A DNA stretch of 64,000 bases from Atkinsonella hypoxylon (GCA_000729835.1 JFHB01000067.1:1-64000), one strand, 5' to 3'; positions 23,901 to 34,085 are shown, counted from the first letter of the stretch. Numbers and translations: made by a program. Notes: generated from the sequence alone by a model not told the origin.

Positions 23901-24719
23901 CCGCTCCCTTTCAAGGGGGGTGTTTAGTACGAACAGAAGGGGGGGGGGTCTTGAGGGGGCGTGTATGCTGTGCATGATGATGGTGCTGCGTATGGGGCAA
24001 AGGTAAGGATACCCAACTCCACGTATCAAAGCCTCTTTATCCCGCAGGAAGTAATATGACTGTGATGACTGTTGTTGGCTGGCATGCGTGAAAGGTACTT
24101 GTCGCTCATGGGAACAGTCCCACTGTGGTCAAGTTCTTGAGCATGCCATGGATAGGCAACAGGGCAAATGGTCGGAGGGTCACCAAGCGTGGTTCATCGG
24201 GTATAAGTTAGCATGTGTATCCCCTCTCGGTGAGCCCAATTGATGAGCCTTGTACAGCTCTATTCCGGTCGTGGGTCCAAAGACGCTTTAGATTGTTCGA
24301 ATCACGAAGGTGAGCTCAGACAAGCACAGTGACCGCCCAACATCAGCGCCAGTCGTGACGCATCGACATCAACCGAGAGAGCGGAGGGGTCTGCATACGC
24401 AATCATCGGTCGTATGCTGAAAGCAGTTTAATGTGTTAACTGTATCGGCGGCGCTGAAGAATCTGGTAAGTGATGCTCTCCAGCAACTGTCCATGCGTGC
24501 AATTGGAAAATGGGCCGCCATATAGGCAATCCACGAAACAAAAAGCCAGCCCACGGCTGAGGCATGAGCACAATAGGTGCCAGGGTTTCTCATTAGGGCC
24601 ACGGCAAACCGTAGGGTCTCCATTTGCACGCTCCCGGGCTGACGACGGTTGCTGGCTCTGCAGTTTTTTTCTCCTCCCTCACCTCGGCCTATTGTGTGCG
24701 GCTGGCCGATGCTTCGACC

Positions 24720-25258
24720 ATGTGCTACTTTGATCAAACTCGCTGGAGCTGCGGCTATTGGCGCTGGGGACACTTCCGCCAGCAATGCAATAAGGAATAT
24801 CGAATGGGTGAGACGTGTGGGCTCAAGCTGGTTTATGAAACCAAGGTCGAAAGAGATGTGTGTAAGCTCTGCCACGACATAGAAAAGAAGCAGCGCCGAT
24901 ATGACAAGATGTACCGGGATGTACAGCGCTGGCAACAAGAAGGGAATAGGAGTGCCACCATAGAACGCACATGCGGCGAGATGCAAGACGTCTCTGGGCA
25001 GATCTACCGGATGCGCGAAGAGCACGAACACAGACTACAATCGCTAGGCCAGGTATGAAAATTTTCTCGTTATTTTGTTCTCGTCCTCGTCCGCTTCCTC
25101 TTCCTCTTCCTCTTTCTCGTCCTCTGTCCCCGCCCCTGTCCGCTCCTGCCTTTCCTGCTCCTGCCCACAAGTCCACTCTGAACCAGCGAGGAAGGAGCGG
25201 AAAGACGGGTCAGGTGTGTGGGAAGAGATGTCGAGTCGAGACCCAAAGACGTCATTGA
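24720..25258 (+). CDS. small conserved-looking fungal Cys protein, unknown function
   Basis: The best model has exons 24720-25052 and 25172-25258 (139 aa). The intron is strongly pyrimidine-rich (GTATGA...CCCACAAG), and both exons are in phase 0. Without splicing the frame would stop at 25058 with only VQ-type residues changed. The N-terminus reads MCYFDQTRWSCGYWRWGHFR, then QQCNKEYRMGETCG, and CKLC near residue 53. The spacing MC.FDQ..C..W.WG.FR..C.KEYR.GE.CG resembles, from memory, uncharacterised proteins of other Sordariomycetes. The second half is a charged helix ending in a basic tail with two Cys. A zinc-bound N-terminal module plus coiled coil is a reasonable guess. No catalytic motif or membrane segment is seen. 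The frame stays open upstream of the ATG to about 24624 but lacks another ATG. Confidence 0.65.
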
Positions 25259-27737
25259 TGGAGGCCCCCTTCTAGAAGCATTGGGCGGCAGAATAGGACT
25301 GTGGGCTAATGGGTGAACAGTGAACAGTGAACAGTGACAGGGTTCCGATTGCTGCGAGAAGAAGGGGCTAGGATTCTTCGACGAATGGTGCGAGTGACGA
25401 CTAAGAGCATAAGCGACTCGCGCTACTTCCGAGCCGAAACAGAACCCGAAATCGAAACAAGACTGCGTGCGGGGAGAGATAATGACGATGAACGGCAAGG
25501 AGTAGACACTGTTCAAGGACGTCCTAAGCTAGCATCAGCTGCAATTGTGATTTCGACTATGAGCGATTGTGCATTCTCATATTTTGGGCCTCTTTGTATC
25601 GGCATCCGTACGCTTCCAGTATGACGCAAAGGCCGAAGTGGGGGAATGTTCTTCTTCGGGAAATACAGCTCGAAAGTGAATAAAAATCTCTGTCTTTTTC
25701 TTATGTGCACTTTCTCCTATTTAAGAATCGGCGTTGTGGCGGTCAAAATTTCATTGGACCGTCGTCGAAAAGTGTGCACATCTTACACTGCTTGCATTTA
25801 GTAAGGTTTCATAGATACCTATATAATGGCAATCACGAGGCATAATCCACTTGGTGGATTAAGTGCTTTGACATCGCCAGAGTTTTGGAGCCCTTTGCTG
25901 ACGCCATCATATCGGAACTGTGTCCCCTTAAAAAAGTGCGCACATGGTATAGAGTGGGAATGCTATGAATTTCCAATTCAAGATTGAGCTGAGCTTCTGT
26001 ATTAATCTTCAAATTCCTGGGCATTAAAGTGGCTGAGAAGGGGAATATAGTATCTGACTAACTGCGGGTCATTGAGAAGAAGACAGTAGCTCGCGGAAAT
26101 ACAAAATTTCGGAGACGCCGTTCTTCACTCGTTAAATATTAATAAGAAACAGTGCTTTGACTGGATATTGTTCCTTCCAGGATCGACGACCCCATATTAT
26201 CGCGTCCACCTCTTCAACGGTAGGGGGTCAAGCCTCAGTTGCAACATGAAAAACAGTGTATGTTCGCTGCTCATAAGTCTAGTAGGAATCTAGGTGCTGT
26301 ACGGGTCACTTTCTTTTTTTTTCCCCTTGAAGCCGGGTAGTTATTTCGAACGCTTGTGTGCAGCTGGCATGCTTTGCTATCCCTCGCTGTGGGTGTTTGT
26401 GATTGTGCGTGCGCTTGTCTACTCTCGCTTATCGGACCTATAATTTAGTCGTTGTTTTGTAATACGGCCCGGGATAGTCAGCATTACAGGCATGTAGCGC
26501 GCACGATGTTGCTTTTGGTGGGCAACGTCGCATCAGGTCAGTAAGCGGAAAGACCTAATATCTTTGAATTTGGTCTCCTGGAAGCTCAATATGGCCCGCA
26601 GGTGCAGGGTTGACTAAGGGAAGCCAGGTATGGTGACGGCTAAGTGACGCATGAGGACTTTAGACACGACTGCAACGGGCTGTCTGCACGAGCTCATTGT
26701 CGTTGCTAATAAATGGAATCCAACGATGCCAGGATCATTGATCCACTGGCCGTTCGTTTCCGTGAAAGCTAGGCGGAGTTTTCCCCGAAAGCCCACAACC
26801 CTGGCCTATACGCCACTGCGTCAGAGCATAATGAACCTTGAGCCGTTTCAAATCAAACTCGCCTTGCTGATACTGATCGGTGCTTTCGGCCATGGTGAAT
26901 TGACAATGTCATTTCTGTGTGCGCGCCGTCCCGACGGCTTGGAATGAGTCGCGGCAAGATCCTTGTATCCGTCACAGGGGTGGTCTAGGAACTAAAGAAG
27001 CGGTGCGAGCCGAGGACGGGAGATGACAAAGCCAATGACCAGTTTAACGGGCAGGGCTTGGAACATCCTTGTTAGGGCTAGTGGGACTCCACCACGAGCC
27101 GCCCACGTGCGTGGATACTGCGTAGAGTAAAATTAGGTGTCGTATGGATCCTTGCGAGTCGAGGGGGTGCATGTTGTTGCTGCGAAGGACAAGAAAATAA
27201 AATACCATGCGCAATGTCCGGAAACAAGTAACAGCTTCATGATCAGTGATTTAAGTCAACTTGTCTCTGTTTGCATCAGCAGCTTTATAAATAAATAAAA
27301 ATCCATTTTAACCATTTCAACCAATTTTTTTTCTGAATTCATATTCTGAGTCGTTTGATACACATTCCAGCCCTTGCGCGTCATATAAAACAAATTGAAG
27401 TACAAGAGTATTGCTTAAAGGACTCAGGTGTACAATGTGAGAATGTCTACATGGATGAAATAGGAATCGGGTACAAAGGAAACAAGAAGAGAAAGGCGGG
27501 GCGCGTTTTAGAGAACTTGACTGTTACTTCTCAATAGGTCTCTAACAGCACAGCAACGACAACGAAGCCTTCATGAAGTTTATCGAAGTCACATCTAATG
27601 ATGTGAGAGGCCAGCACATGTGAGAGCCGTTGAAAGACAAGTTTTCTCAAGGAAAGGGAGAAGCCCAGCGAGAGGCGAGACTGCGAACGACAGTTTCATG
27701 AATCCATCATGTATCTTCGGTGGGATTATGCGCATCG
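25259..27737. other. intergenic, no supported gene
   Basis: 2.5 kb. A triplicated GTGAACA near 25313-25333 and AT-rich stretches near 27280-27340 are the only structure noted. Open frames here (for example 26651-26947, +) have no recognisable content. Confidence 0.5.
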
Positions 27738-28349
27738 TTATCTCATTGCTTCTGCAGCATCGGCAAAGGTACCCAGGAGCGGCCCGCTATGTTCGTCTTC
27801 CAGCGTTTTGATGGTTGCCGCTCGGTTACTCTGCAACTCCAGATTGTCTTCTTCGTCGGTAAGCCAATCGACCTTGACTCCGTGTGTGCCGCTGTCGTCT
27901 TCGGCGCTTAGCTTAGACACTAGATGCTGATAACGAGCAACTCTAGCTCCTTGTCCTGCGTAGGCGAAAGGGGTCGCGGTGGCCATTTGATCGGAGTCGT
28001 GAGGACCAATCTCGAACACATCTATCATGTTACTATCCAAATAGTAAGCAACAAGGTTCCTATGGCCATGCGACTAAATTCCATACTTAGACGTCTTGGC
28101 GATCACCCTCTGTAGCGCCTCGTGTTCGCGCTGAGCTTCCACTGTATCATCACCCCCCATATTCTGATAATTGAAGCTTCCGTACGACATGCCATGGCCA
28201 TCGTCGTACAGGAGGCGGTTTTCCTCGCTCTTGACAAGGTTAGCAATATGGAACAAGGTTAGGGGCGTTTGCTACCGACATGTATTGCTATTTACCTCTT
28301 CAATAATGTCCTTATCGCGCCGCCGAAGGCACGACTGACATACTCCCAT
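27738..28349 (-). CDS. LAMTOR1/Meh1(Ego1)-like lipid-anchored adaptor
   Basis: Three exons (28296-28349, 28087-28229, 27738-28032) with introns of 66 and 54 bp give 163 aa. The first exon encodes only MGVCQSCLRRRDKDIIEE. It supplies Gly2 for N-myristoylation and Cys4 and Cys7 for palmitoylation, the anchor layout of LAMTOR1/p18 and yeast Meh1. The second exon continues SEENRLLYDD, the acidic-Leu-Leu-Tyr-Asp motif common in the family, then EAQREHEALQRVIAKTSNN. The third gives MIDVFEIGP and a conserved-looking LTDEEDNLE segment. The family holds Rag GTPases on the vacuole or lysosome as part of EGO/Ragulator, upstream of TORC1. The assignment rests on motif order and length. An unrelated dually acylated protein remains possible. 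Confidence 0.75.
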
Positions 28350-28667
28350 GTTGAGATAAGGAGCGCACTACTCTCGGTTCTGAATCTGAGCTCTGTGCTG
28401 CACGGTACACGAGCTTCCGTTATCGTAGCATCCTTGGTGCATATTCGGTGATGGCGGTCGTGTAAGGCTCGTCGATAATGGATGCTTCACGACGAAGCTC
28501 CCCAAAGAATGCGGCCGATGTAAATTAGAGGTTCAATATTTCCTCATGAGCATAGCCCCCACTGGGTGGGCCGGACCTGTGAGTAGCTCATCCCGGGAAA
28601 TAAACGGTCCGGGTGGAGCTCGGATTATAGTAGGAGCGTACATGTACGGCCGTTCCCCTTCATCAGG

Positions 28668-28859
28668 GAAAGGGAAAGCGGTGCTTTCTCTGCGGCTTTC
28701 CCTGCGACTTGCGTCAATTGCAAAGCAGCAGGGAAGGCGTAGGGAGCGCAGCTTCCAGCTTTGCCTCTATATAGTAAGAGCGTCCGGTGGAGTCAGTAAT
28801 CCTGTGATATTTTCTATTAGATGCTTCTTATTAAATCGTCTAGCTGTTAGTTAATAAAC
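28668..28859. repeat. dispersed repeat copy A
   Basis: Shares ordered blocks with 33503-33677: AAGCGG.GCTTTC, CTTGCGTCA, AGCAGCAGGG.AAGG, AGCTTTGC-like, GAGCGTCCGGTGG and GATGCTTCTTATT. Copy A is more T-rich at its end (GTCTAGCTGTTAGTTAATAAAC against GTCCGGCATTGGTCGATGAAC), which fits C-to-T decay. Confidence 0.7.
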
Positions 28860-28960
28860 ATTCAAAGTACTGCGATGTTAAGTCTTACAGTAGTTGTGGT
28901 GTTGAAGACTTAAAAGAACAGAAAACCAGGCAGTAAGATTCTGCTGTGTTAAAGAGATAT

Positions 28961-29065
28961 GCGCTGCAGGCAAAGCTTATAAGCAAAGCTAGCTTAAAGA
29001 GTGCTGCAGGCAAAGAGCGCTGTAGGCAAAGAGCGCTGTAGGCAAAAGAACGTTGTAGGCGAAGC
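28961..29065. repeat. short imperfect tandem repeat (GCGCTGYAGGCAAAGA)n
   Basis: Five to six degenerate copies of a roughly 16-bp unit containing CTG(C/T)AGGCAAAG, with one copy interrupted by AAGC-rich sequence. Confidence 0.7.
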
Positions 29066-29184
29066 TCGGCGCAGTCGGTCCCCAGCAGGGCTCCTGGAGG
29101 GCCCCTAGAGGGAATTAAGAAGGATTTTATAGTATTGCAGCTACTAGATCTTAATGTTGTATTGTTATTATGCTGTTATTAAAT

Positions 29185-29262
29185 AAGAGAGAAGGAGGGA
29201 GGAGCGAAGAGAGGGAGGAGGGAGAAGGGAGAAGAGAGAAGGGAGAAGACACTATAGAGAGA

Positions 29263-29307
<45 letters not shown>

Positions 29308-29317
29308 CATAGAGAGA

Positions 29318-29360
<43 letters not shown>
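29185..29360. repeat. polypurine (GA)n microsatellite tract
   Basis: Almost pure purine on the plus strand, about 175 bp. It includes two GA runs of roughly 30 and 25 bp preceded by related AGAGAGGAAGAG blocks, so the tract probably arose by duplication. It could form triplex DNA. Confidence 0.85.
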
Positions 29361-29361
<1 letters not shown>

Positions 29362-30468
29362 ACTATAGAGAGTTCAACTAAGGCCTTTCATGTATATATT
29401 TGATAGAACGTTGTAATATAACGGAAGTAGATACTTATTCATTTGAAGCAGTCCGCCACGTTCCCTGTGCCTATGATGCCGAAAAATTCGATTGCCATAC
29501 GGGTCTCGTACAAGGGGCGCCTAAAACCTCCCTTGCGTAAGATGATGGTATATCTCGTGAGTCAAAGATGGCAAGAGGCAGCGCATCCGCAGTGCTCAGT
29601 ACGTTACTTACTCTGAAAAGTTGACCAGCTCCCGAACTTAAGGCGGCTTGCAAATCGAGATGAATTTACGCTTCTTGAGTATCTCCTACTGGATACACCC
29701 CACGTGCAAAGTCCTCTTTATCTTCAAACGCAGTCGCATCATTTCGTCACGTAATCTAGGTCGTAAGCATTTATCGAACTCGATTAATAGTGAATGTAGT
29801 TATGCCAATGTATTCCGTATAACTTTCTTCACGCAATGTGAAATGTGCTACTGTGAATATCTTGTGGGGGACTACTTCTCTTTGTCGAGTCCCTTCCCTT
29901 GTCTGTTTAAGCCTGCTCCTGACGCCCCCGCCTCGAGGGGACGGTACTTGAGATGGTGGCAGTCTGCAATTTGCCTCCCTCGTCTATTTGGTGCTTATAT
30001 TGCTCTATACTTTCCCCTTGGTGAAGGCCTGAGACCTACGTCGAAGATGAAAAACGGAGGAGACCCGTCTTCGTACGGAATAGTATGGCGTCGAATCTAC
30101 ACGAGGAGCTTCCAAGCTCCTTGTTATTGGCATTGCATTCTTGTCAGCTTTTACTCTCGCGAAGTAATGGCCCAAGGGATAGTAAGTACATCATGACAGA
30201 AAGCTGAATTTTGAGGCGCTTCGAAACCAGCTCGTGAATGGGATATAAGATAACCAAAGTCTCTCTTGCTTCGCGACATGCCATAGTCGCGGCAAACAGC
30301 CTTCAAGTTCATCATCTTTTTTTCCCTGAAAGCGACCATCACCCAAGGCCCTGAGCTATTCCTTACTTACCGTTGCCAATCTTGATATCTTTCTTTTCTT
30401 TTATTACCCTCTATTCTATATTATCTGCACTTGGATCTCTCGCTTCTGAGATTTCTACAAAACTCGCT

Positions 30469-31506
30469 ATGCTTCGTGTTCTTCCTTGGACTATGCTGGC
30501 ACTGGCGCCCGTGACACAAGCTCGATTTGGTCGAGTCCTGGCTCGCAGTAGCTTAAACGAGTGCTGTGCCTGCCCAGAACCAGGACAGCCAACTAAGAGC
30601 GTGATATTCGTCACCGTCACACAGCCGGTCCAGACTGTCTACGTCACCAACCCTAGTAATGCACTGATCAACACACCTTCGGATGGCAGTGAAGTTGTTG
30701 TCACGGTATCACCGCAGCCCCAGTCCCCCGAGACTGTTACTGTTTTTATTGAAAATACACAAATAGGGGGGCAACCGAGACCATCTCCCGTGACAAAAGC
30801 GGTTCAGCATGAAAATCCCCAGGAGGCATCGGAACCAAAGACCGTGACCGTGACGGTCAACGCCAATCAGCCACCCAGGATGGGTTCAGTGGTCACTGTA
30901 ACCCGAGGCCAGCCGTCTTCCGATGCTCCTCGGTCACCATCTGTTGTCACTGTTACTCGAAGTGAGCCAAGTCAGCCACAGCCCCCAATTATAGTTACCG
31001 TCACTGCGACTCCTGAACCCCTGGCTGCTACCAGTATCTCAACGGCACAACCTAAAGGACCGGGGACCGTCGTTGTCACGGTGCAGCCAAGCTTTCCTGT
31101 AGCTCAGCCACCGACTGTGACAGCACGTCCACAGACCCAAGCCATTATTCAGAGTGCTGATCACTATTCTACAGTGACCAAGACGGTTGCTGGTGGAGGA
31201 GCTGACAATATTGAGATCATCATCATCAACGTCAATACCGGAGAAGGATCTTGCAGAAAGAAGCATAGTGGTGCGCCTTGCCCTGTCAACAACCACCAGC
31301 CCATACCCCCAGCGGCCTCCGGCTCATCCAACATCCCGTGTCCCTACCCCGACACCACCACCAGTATTACGACTGTGTACAATACCGTGCTCGTCACTCT
31401 TCAGCCTGGAAACGGAACAGGCTTTGCGCATCCCACTGGCTTCAAGCGCATCGTGTCGGGAATGGACAAGAAACCACGCTCTCCGATGTCGATACGAAAG
31501 TGGTAA
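30469..31506 (+). CDS. secreted Val-Thr-repeat, Ser/Pro-rich protein
   Basis: Single exon, 345 aa from the ATG at 30469. The frame is open upstream to 30373 but without an ATG. Residues 1-19 (MLRVLPWTMLALAPVTQA) form a signal peptide with a likely cut after TQA. The mature part has at least seven short beta-prone repeats of the (V/T)VTVT type (VVTVS, TVTVF, TVTVTV, VVTVTRG, VVTVTRS, IVTVTAT, VVVTVQ), spaced 20-35 residues apart by Pro/Gln/Ser linkers. A hydrophobic IEIIIINV strand follows near residue 245, then paired Cys segments and GFKRIVSGM near the end. No catalytic motif or GPI-type tail is seen. It is probably an extracellular or wall-associated protein; its role is unknown. Codon use is ordinary and there is no RIP-like bias. 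Confidence 0.7.
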   Translation: MLRVLPWTMLALAPVTQARFGRVLARSSLNECCACPEPGQPTKSVIFVTVTQPVQTVYVTNPSNALINTPSDGSEVVVTVSPQPQSPETVTVFIENTQIGGQPRPSPVTKAVQHENPQEASEPKTVTVTVNANQPPRMGSVVTVTRGQPSSDAPRSPSVVTVTRSEPSQPQPPIIVTVTATPEPLAATSISTAQPKGPGTVVVTVQPSFPVAQPPTVTARPQTQAIIQSADHYSTVTKTVAGGGADNIEIIIINVNTGEGSCRKKHSGAPCPVNNHQPIPPAASGSSNIPCPYPDTTTSITTVYNTVLVTLQPGNGTGFAHPTGFKRIVSGMDKKPRSPMSIRKW

Positions 31507-32746
31507 TGCGACGACTGATCAGTTCTCATATCCGATACTTCAAGTACAAAGTGAAATGTGATTATAATGGCGCTAGGGAACTAAGGATTCAAAATAATTA
31601 ATTGTGCGGAAGCATGTATTCCGTACGGAGTACTGTACACACTACTATCTGGTCATCTTGGACTAACTATTGTTCGATTTTCTTTTAGCTTCATCTAATA
31701 CTACCAAAACTATTCCGTACAAAACCTGACTTTGCAGATAATAGTTAGTGCATCAAGCTCTTGCCGTGTTTCACGACGTCGTTTGGATCGTTTGCCCTCT
31801 TCAGTAGTAGCCCTCAGAGCTGGTGGAGTTTCACCACCGCCACAACTGCGAGTCGGAGACACTGGAGAGAGAAAAGGGACGAAGAACTCTGATGCCCTGC
31901 TTCAGCAACAATATCATTAGATCCCTTCCCAAGATACGGACTACTTGGTCTTTTTGTTAAATCAATCATCACGTACTCCGTAGTTCATTGCTTATAACAT
32001 TCGACGCCTGCACTGTTGGTTCAAGGCTATGAGGTAGTTGGTGGAGACTATCAGCTTGGATTGGAGTTTTGACGATTCGTATCGCATACGCATACGCATA
32101 CGGAATAGTGAGGGTGTAGGATATGCCACTGACAGCTTACCGTGGCATCATGGGGTCTACGTATCTGCCCAACCCCCTTCTCTCTGGCAGTGTGTACCTA
32201 GACGAGTGTGACAAATGATTCACTAATCATTCACTCATCTCGTTCAGTGCCATTACGCAACCCAGTATCGCTCAGTGCAGGATTTTGTTACGTTTCTTGC
32301 CTTTGGGATGGTTCGCGTACGAGTCAAGAGTCAAGGCACGACATGACTCTATCTATATTACAACGTAGAGTCATCCCTCCACACGGAAGAGAGCTTGGTT
32401 CTCCTTAATCAGTTCTTCCTGCATACAAGCTTCCCTGATGATGACAAATATCTCTGACTGGCAGGCACTCTCTGCAGTGCGTTTGACCAACTTCGAAGCT
32501 TCACTGCCAACGACTCCGCGTGGAAATGAATCACCCCTACGGAATACAGCATTGCTCACCCAGGCCATCCTACACTAACTACGGAATACCCTTTAGGAAG
32601 GGGGAGCCAAACACTGATGAAGCCAAGGTTAGCAAAATGCTTGGGGCGCAAGTTGGTCGAGTCCACGGGCTCCTGGATTGCCGAGAAAGCGCCGGGAAAC
32701 TATATGTCGGCACGGGGGTAATTTATGGAGGCCATATCAGGTTATT

Positions 32747-32922
32747 GCTACGAGTAACTATTGCTATCCGGGCGACTGAAAATTGCCATCCGGGAGAACA
32801 TGACCACTATTCCACTTTTGTTCTAGGCGGCCACCCTAGGTGTTTGGCGATGCACGCCCTATCATCTATCTGGATAGTAATCTTTAGTCGCCCGAATAGC
32901 AAGCAATAGCTAACTTGCTACT
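32747..32922. mobile_element. MITE-like inverted-repeat element
   Basis: The left arm (about 32747-32798: CTATTGCTATCCGGGCGACT then GAAAATTGCCATCC) and the reverse complement of the right arm (about 32867-32922: CTATTGCTTGCTATTCGGGC then GACTAAAGATTACTATCC) align over about 45 bp with one 4-bp indel. The core of about 70 bp is non-coding. Size, arms and lack of an ORF fit a non-autonomous DNA transposon. The target-site duplication and superfamily are unresolved. Confidence 0.6.
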
Positions 32923-33331
32923 ACTGCGGTGCTGGGAGGGTACCCTCGGACGGAGATGGGATCATCCCGGAATGCTCTGATTTTTAACTCTTGATCTTCT
33001 CGGGAAGGGAATGTGCGAGTCTTTCAGATCTGAGCAATATTCAGACGACGTCGACAAACTACGGAATACACGACGTCGACCTCGACGAGAGACAGACCCT
33101 TCCGTCCAGTCCATTCCAGATGCCGCGAGAGATTCAGTGGAAGCCTTCGTTCATGTTGCCGTCCGCAACGCGAGATCCTTGGAGCAAGGGGGGTAAAATT
33201 GCCACGGATACCTGTTCGGGGGTCCCCTGTCTCGGATGACCCACGGGTCCTTTGGGTTGAGAGAACAGAATCGCGAGTTCCTGTCCTGTATTCCGTACTG
33301 CTGTGTTAAAAATAGGTACCCAAGAAGACCC

Positions 33332-33390
33332 GTTTTCTGAGACGGGTCTAAACGGGTATCTACTGGCGCCCACTTTGATTTCTTGATTTA
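33332..33390. repeat. direct repeat, left copy
   Basis: Resembles 34001-34085: GTTTTCTGAGACGGGTCT and CTACTGGCGCCCACTTTGAT then TTCTTGATTTA, against GTTCTTGAAACGGGTATCC and CTAATGCCCCCACTTTCACT then TGTTTCCGATTTA. The upstream GGTACCCAAGAAGAC also matches GGTATCCAAGAGGAC in the right copy. Confidence 0.5.
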
Positions 33391-33502
33391 TCATAATCCG
33401 TTTTTGCTAATATGACAGCTGCTAAGTTAGAAGTAGCAGGCAATAAATACCTACCTACCTATTCCCTACCTAGTACCTACCTAGGTAGGTAGGGTGGTTA
33501 TT

Positions 33503-33677
33503 GGGGGAAGCGGCGCTTTCCCCGCGATTTGCGTCATCATGCGAAGCAGCAGGGGAAGGTGGGAAAGGCGTGAAAGGCGTGGCTTCCCGCTTTGCTCAAT
33601 CGTGAGAGCGTCCGGTGGGGCCAGTCATCTTTGATTGGATGCTTCTTATTCATTCGTCCGGCATTGGTCGATGAACT
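33503..33677. repeat. dispersed repeat copy B
   Basis: Less decayed partner of 28668-28859. It begins with GGGGAAGCGGCGCTTTCCCC, which can fold on itself, and ends GGTCGATGAAC. It lies between the two direct repeats at 33.33 and 34.0 kb and is bordered by CCTAGGTAGG palindromes. A further GGGGGAAGCG near 34144 may be a scrap of the same family. Confidence 0.65.
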
Positions 33678-34000
33678 ACCTAGGTAGTTACCTACCTACC
33701 TAGGTAGCTAGCATGTTTATGCTAAATTGCTAAGCTACATCCATGCTTTTGCCATATTATCTCTTGCTCTACGGACTACAGGTCTAACTAGTTACTCCTC
33801 CTAGAACTTGAGTCCAAGGAACAACTGCTCCACAGTTTACATTATAGTTATACGACGAAGCCACTGCAGAGAAACCATAGCCACGACAATAGCTTACTAC
33901 TATTCATAGAATAGCCTCAGGATACATCATGATAGCTCTACAGAATAAAGAGTCCTTGCGTTGTTTCCAAAATACTTACTATACATGATGCTCATCTGCC

Positions 34001-34085
34001 GTTCTTGAAACGGGTATCCAAGAGGACTAGGTACCTAGGTACATGAGGGGTACTAATGCCCCCACTTTCACTTGTTTCCGATTTA
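34001..34085. repeat. direct repeat, right copy
   Basis: Right partner of 33332-33390, longer because of an insertion containing TAGGTACCTAGGTACATGAG. Together the copies bracket about 600 bp that holds dispersed repeat B. Confidence 0.5.

Larger units (their letters stand above)
16646..24719. other. 8 kb gene-poor region
   Basis: No frame here has recognisable domains, and I could not assemble a spliced gene. Contents seen: CCAGG repeats near 17068-17090, a CCTAGGTAGG palindrome near 17703-17718, two minisatellites listed separately, GA/A-rich runs near 22510-22535, an A18 tract near 23261-23278 and a G9 run near 23941. Base composition is moderate, not RIP-like, so these are not obviously transposon corpses. 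Long promoters or non-coding transcripts are possible. Confidence 0.5.
28350..30468. other. intergenic with repeats and possible decayed coding remnant
   Basis: 2.1 kb upstream of both flanking genes. It holds a dispersed repeat copy, a 16-bp tandem repeat and a purine microsatellite, each listed separately. A spliced-looking remnant on the minus strand at about 29439-29660 is described under findings. The rest, including a 182-codon open frame near 29648-30196 (+) without ATG support, shows nothing recognisable. Confidence 0.5.

Noticed and set aside
29648..30196. 182-codon plus-strand frame
   Set aside because: It begins at a TTG, has unusual aromatic composition and no family resemblance; treated as chance.
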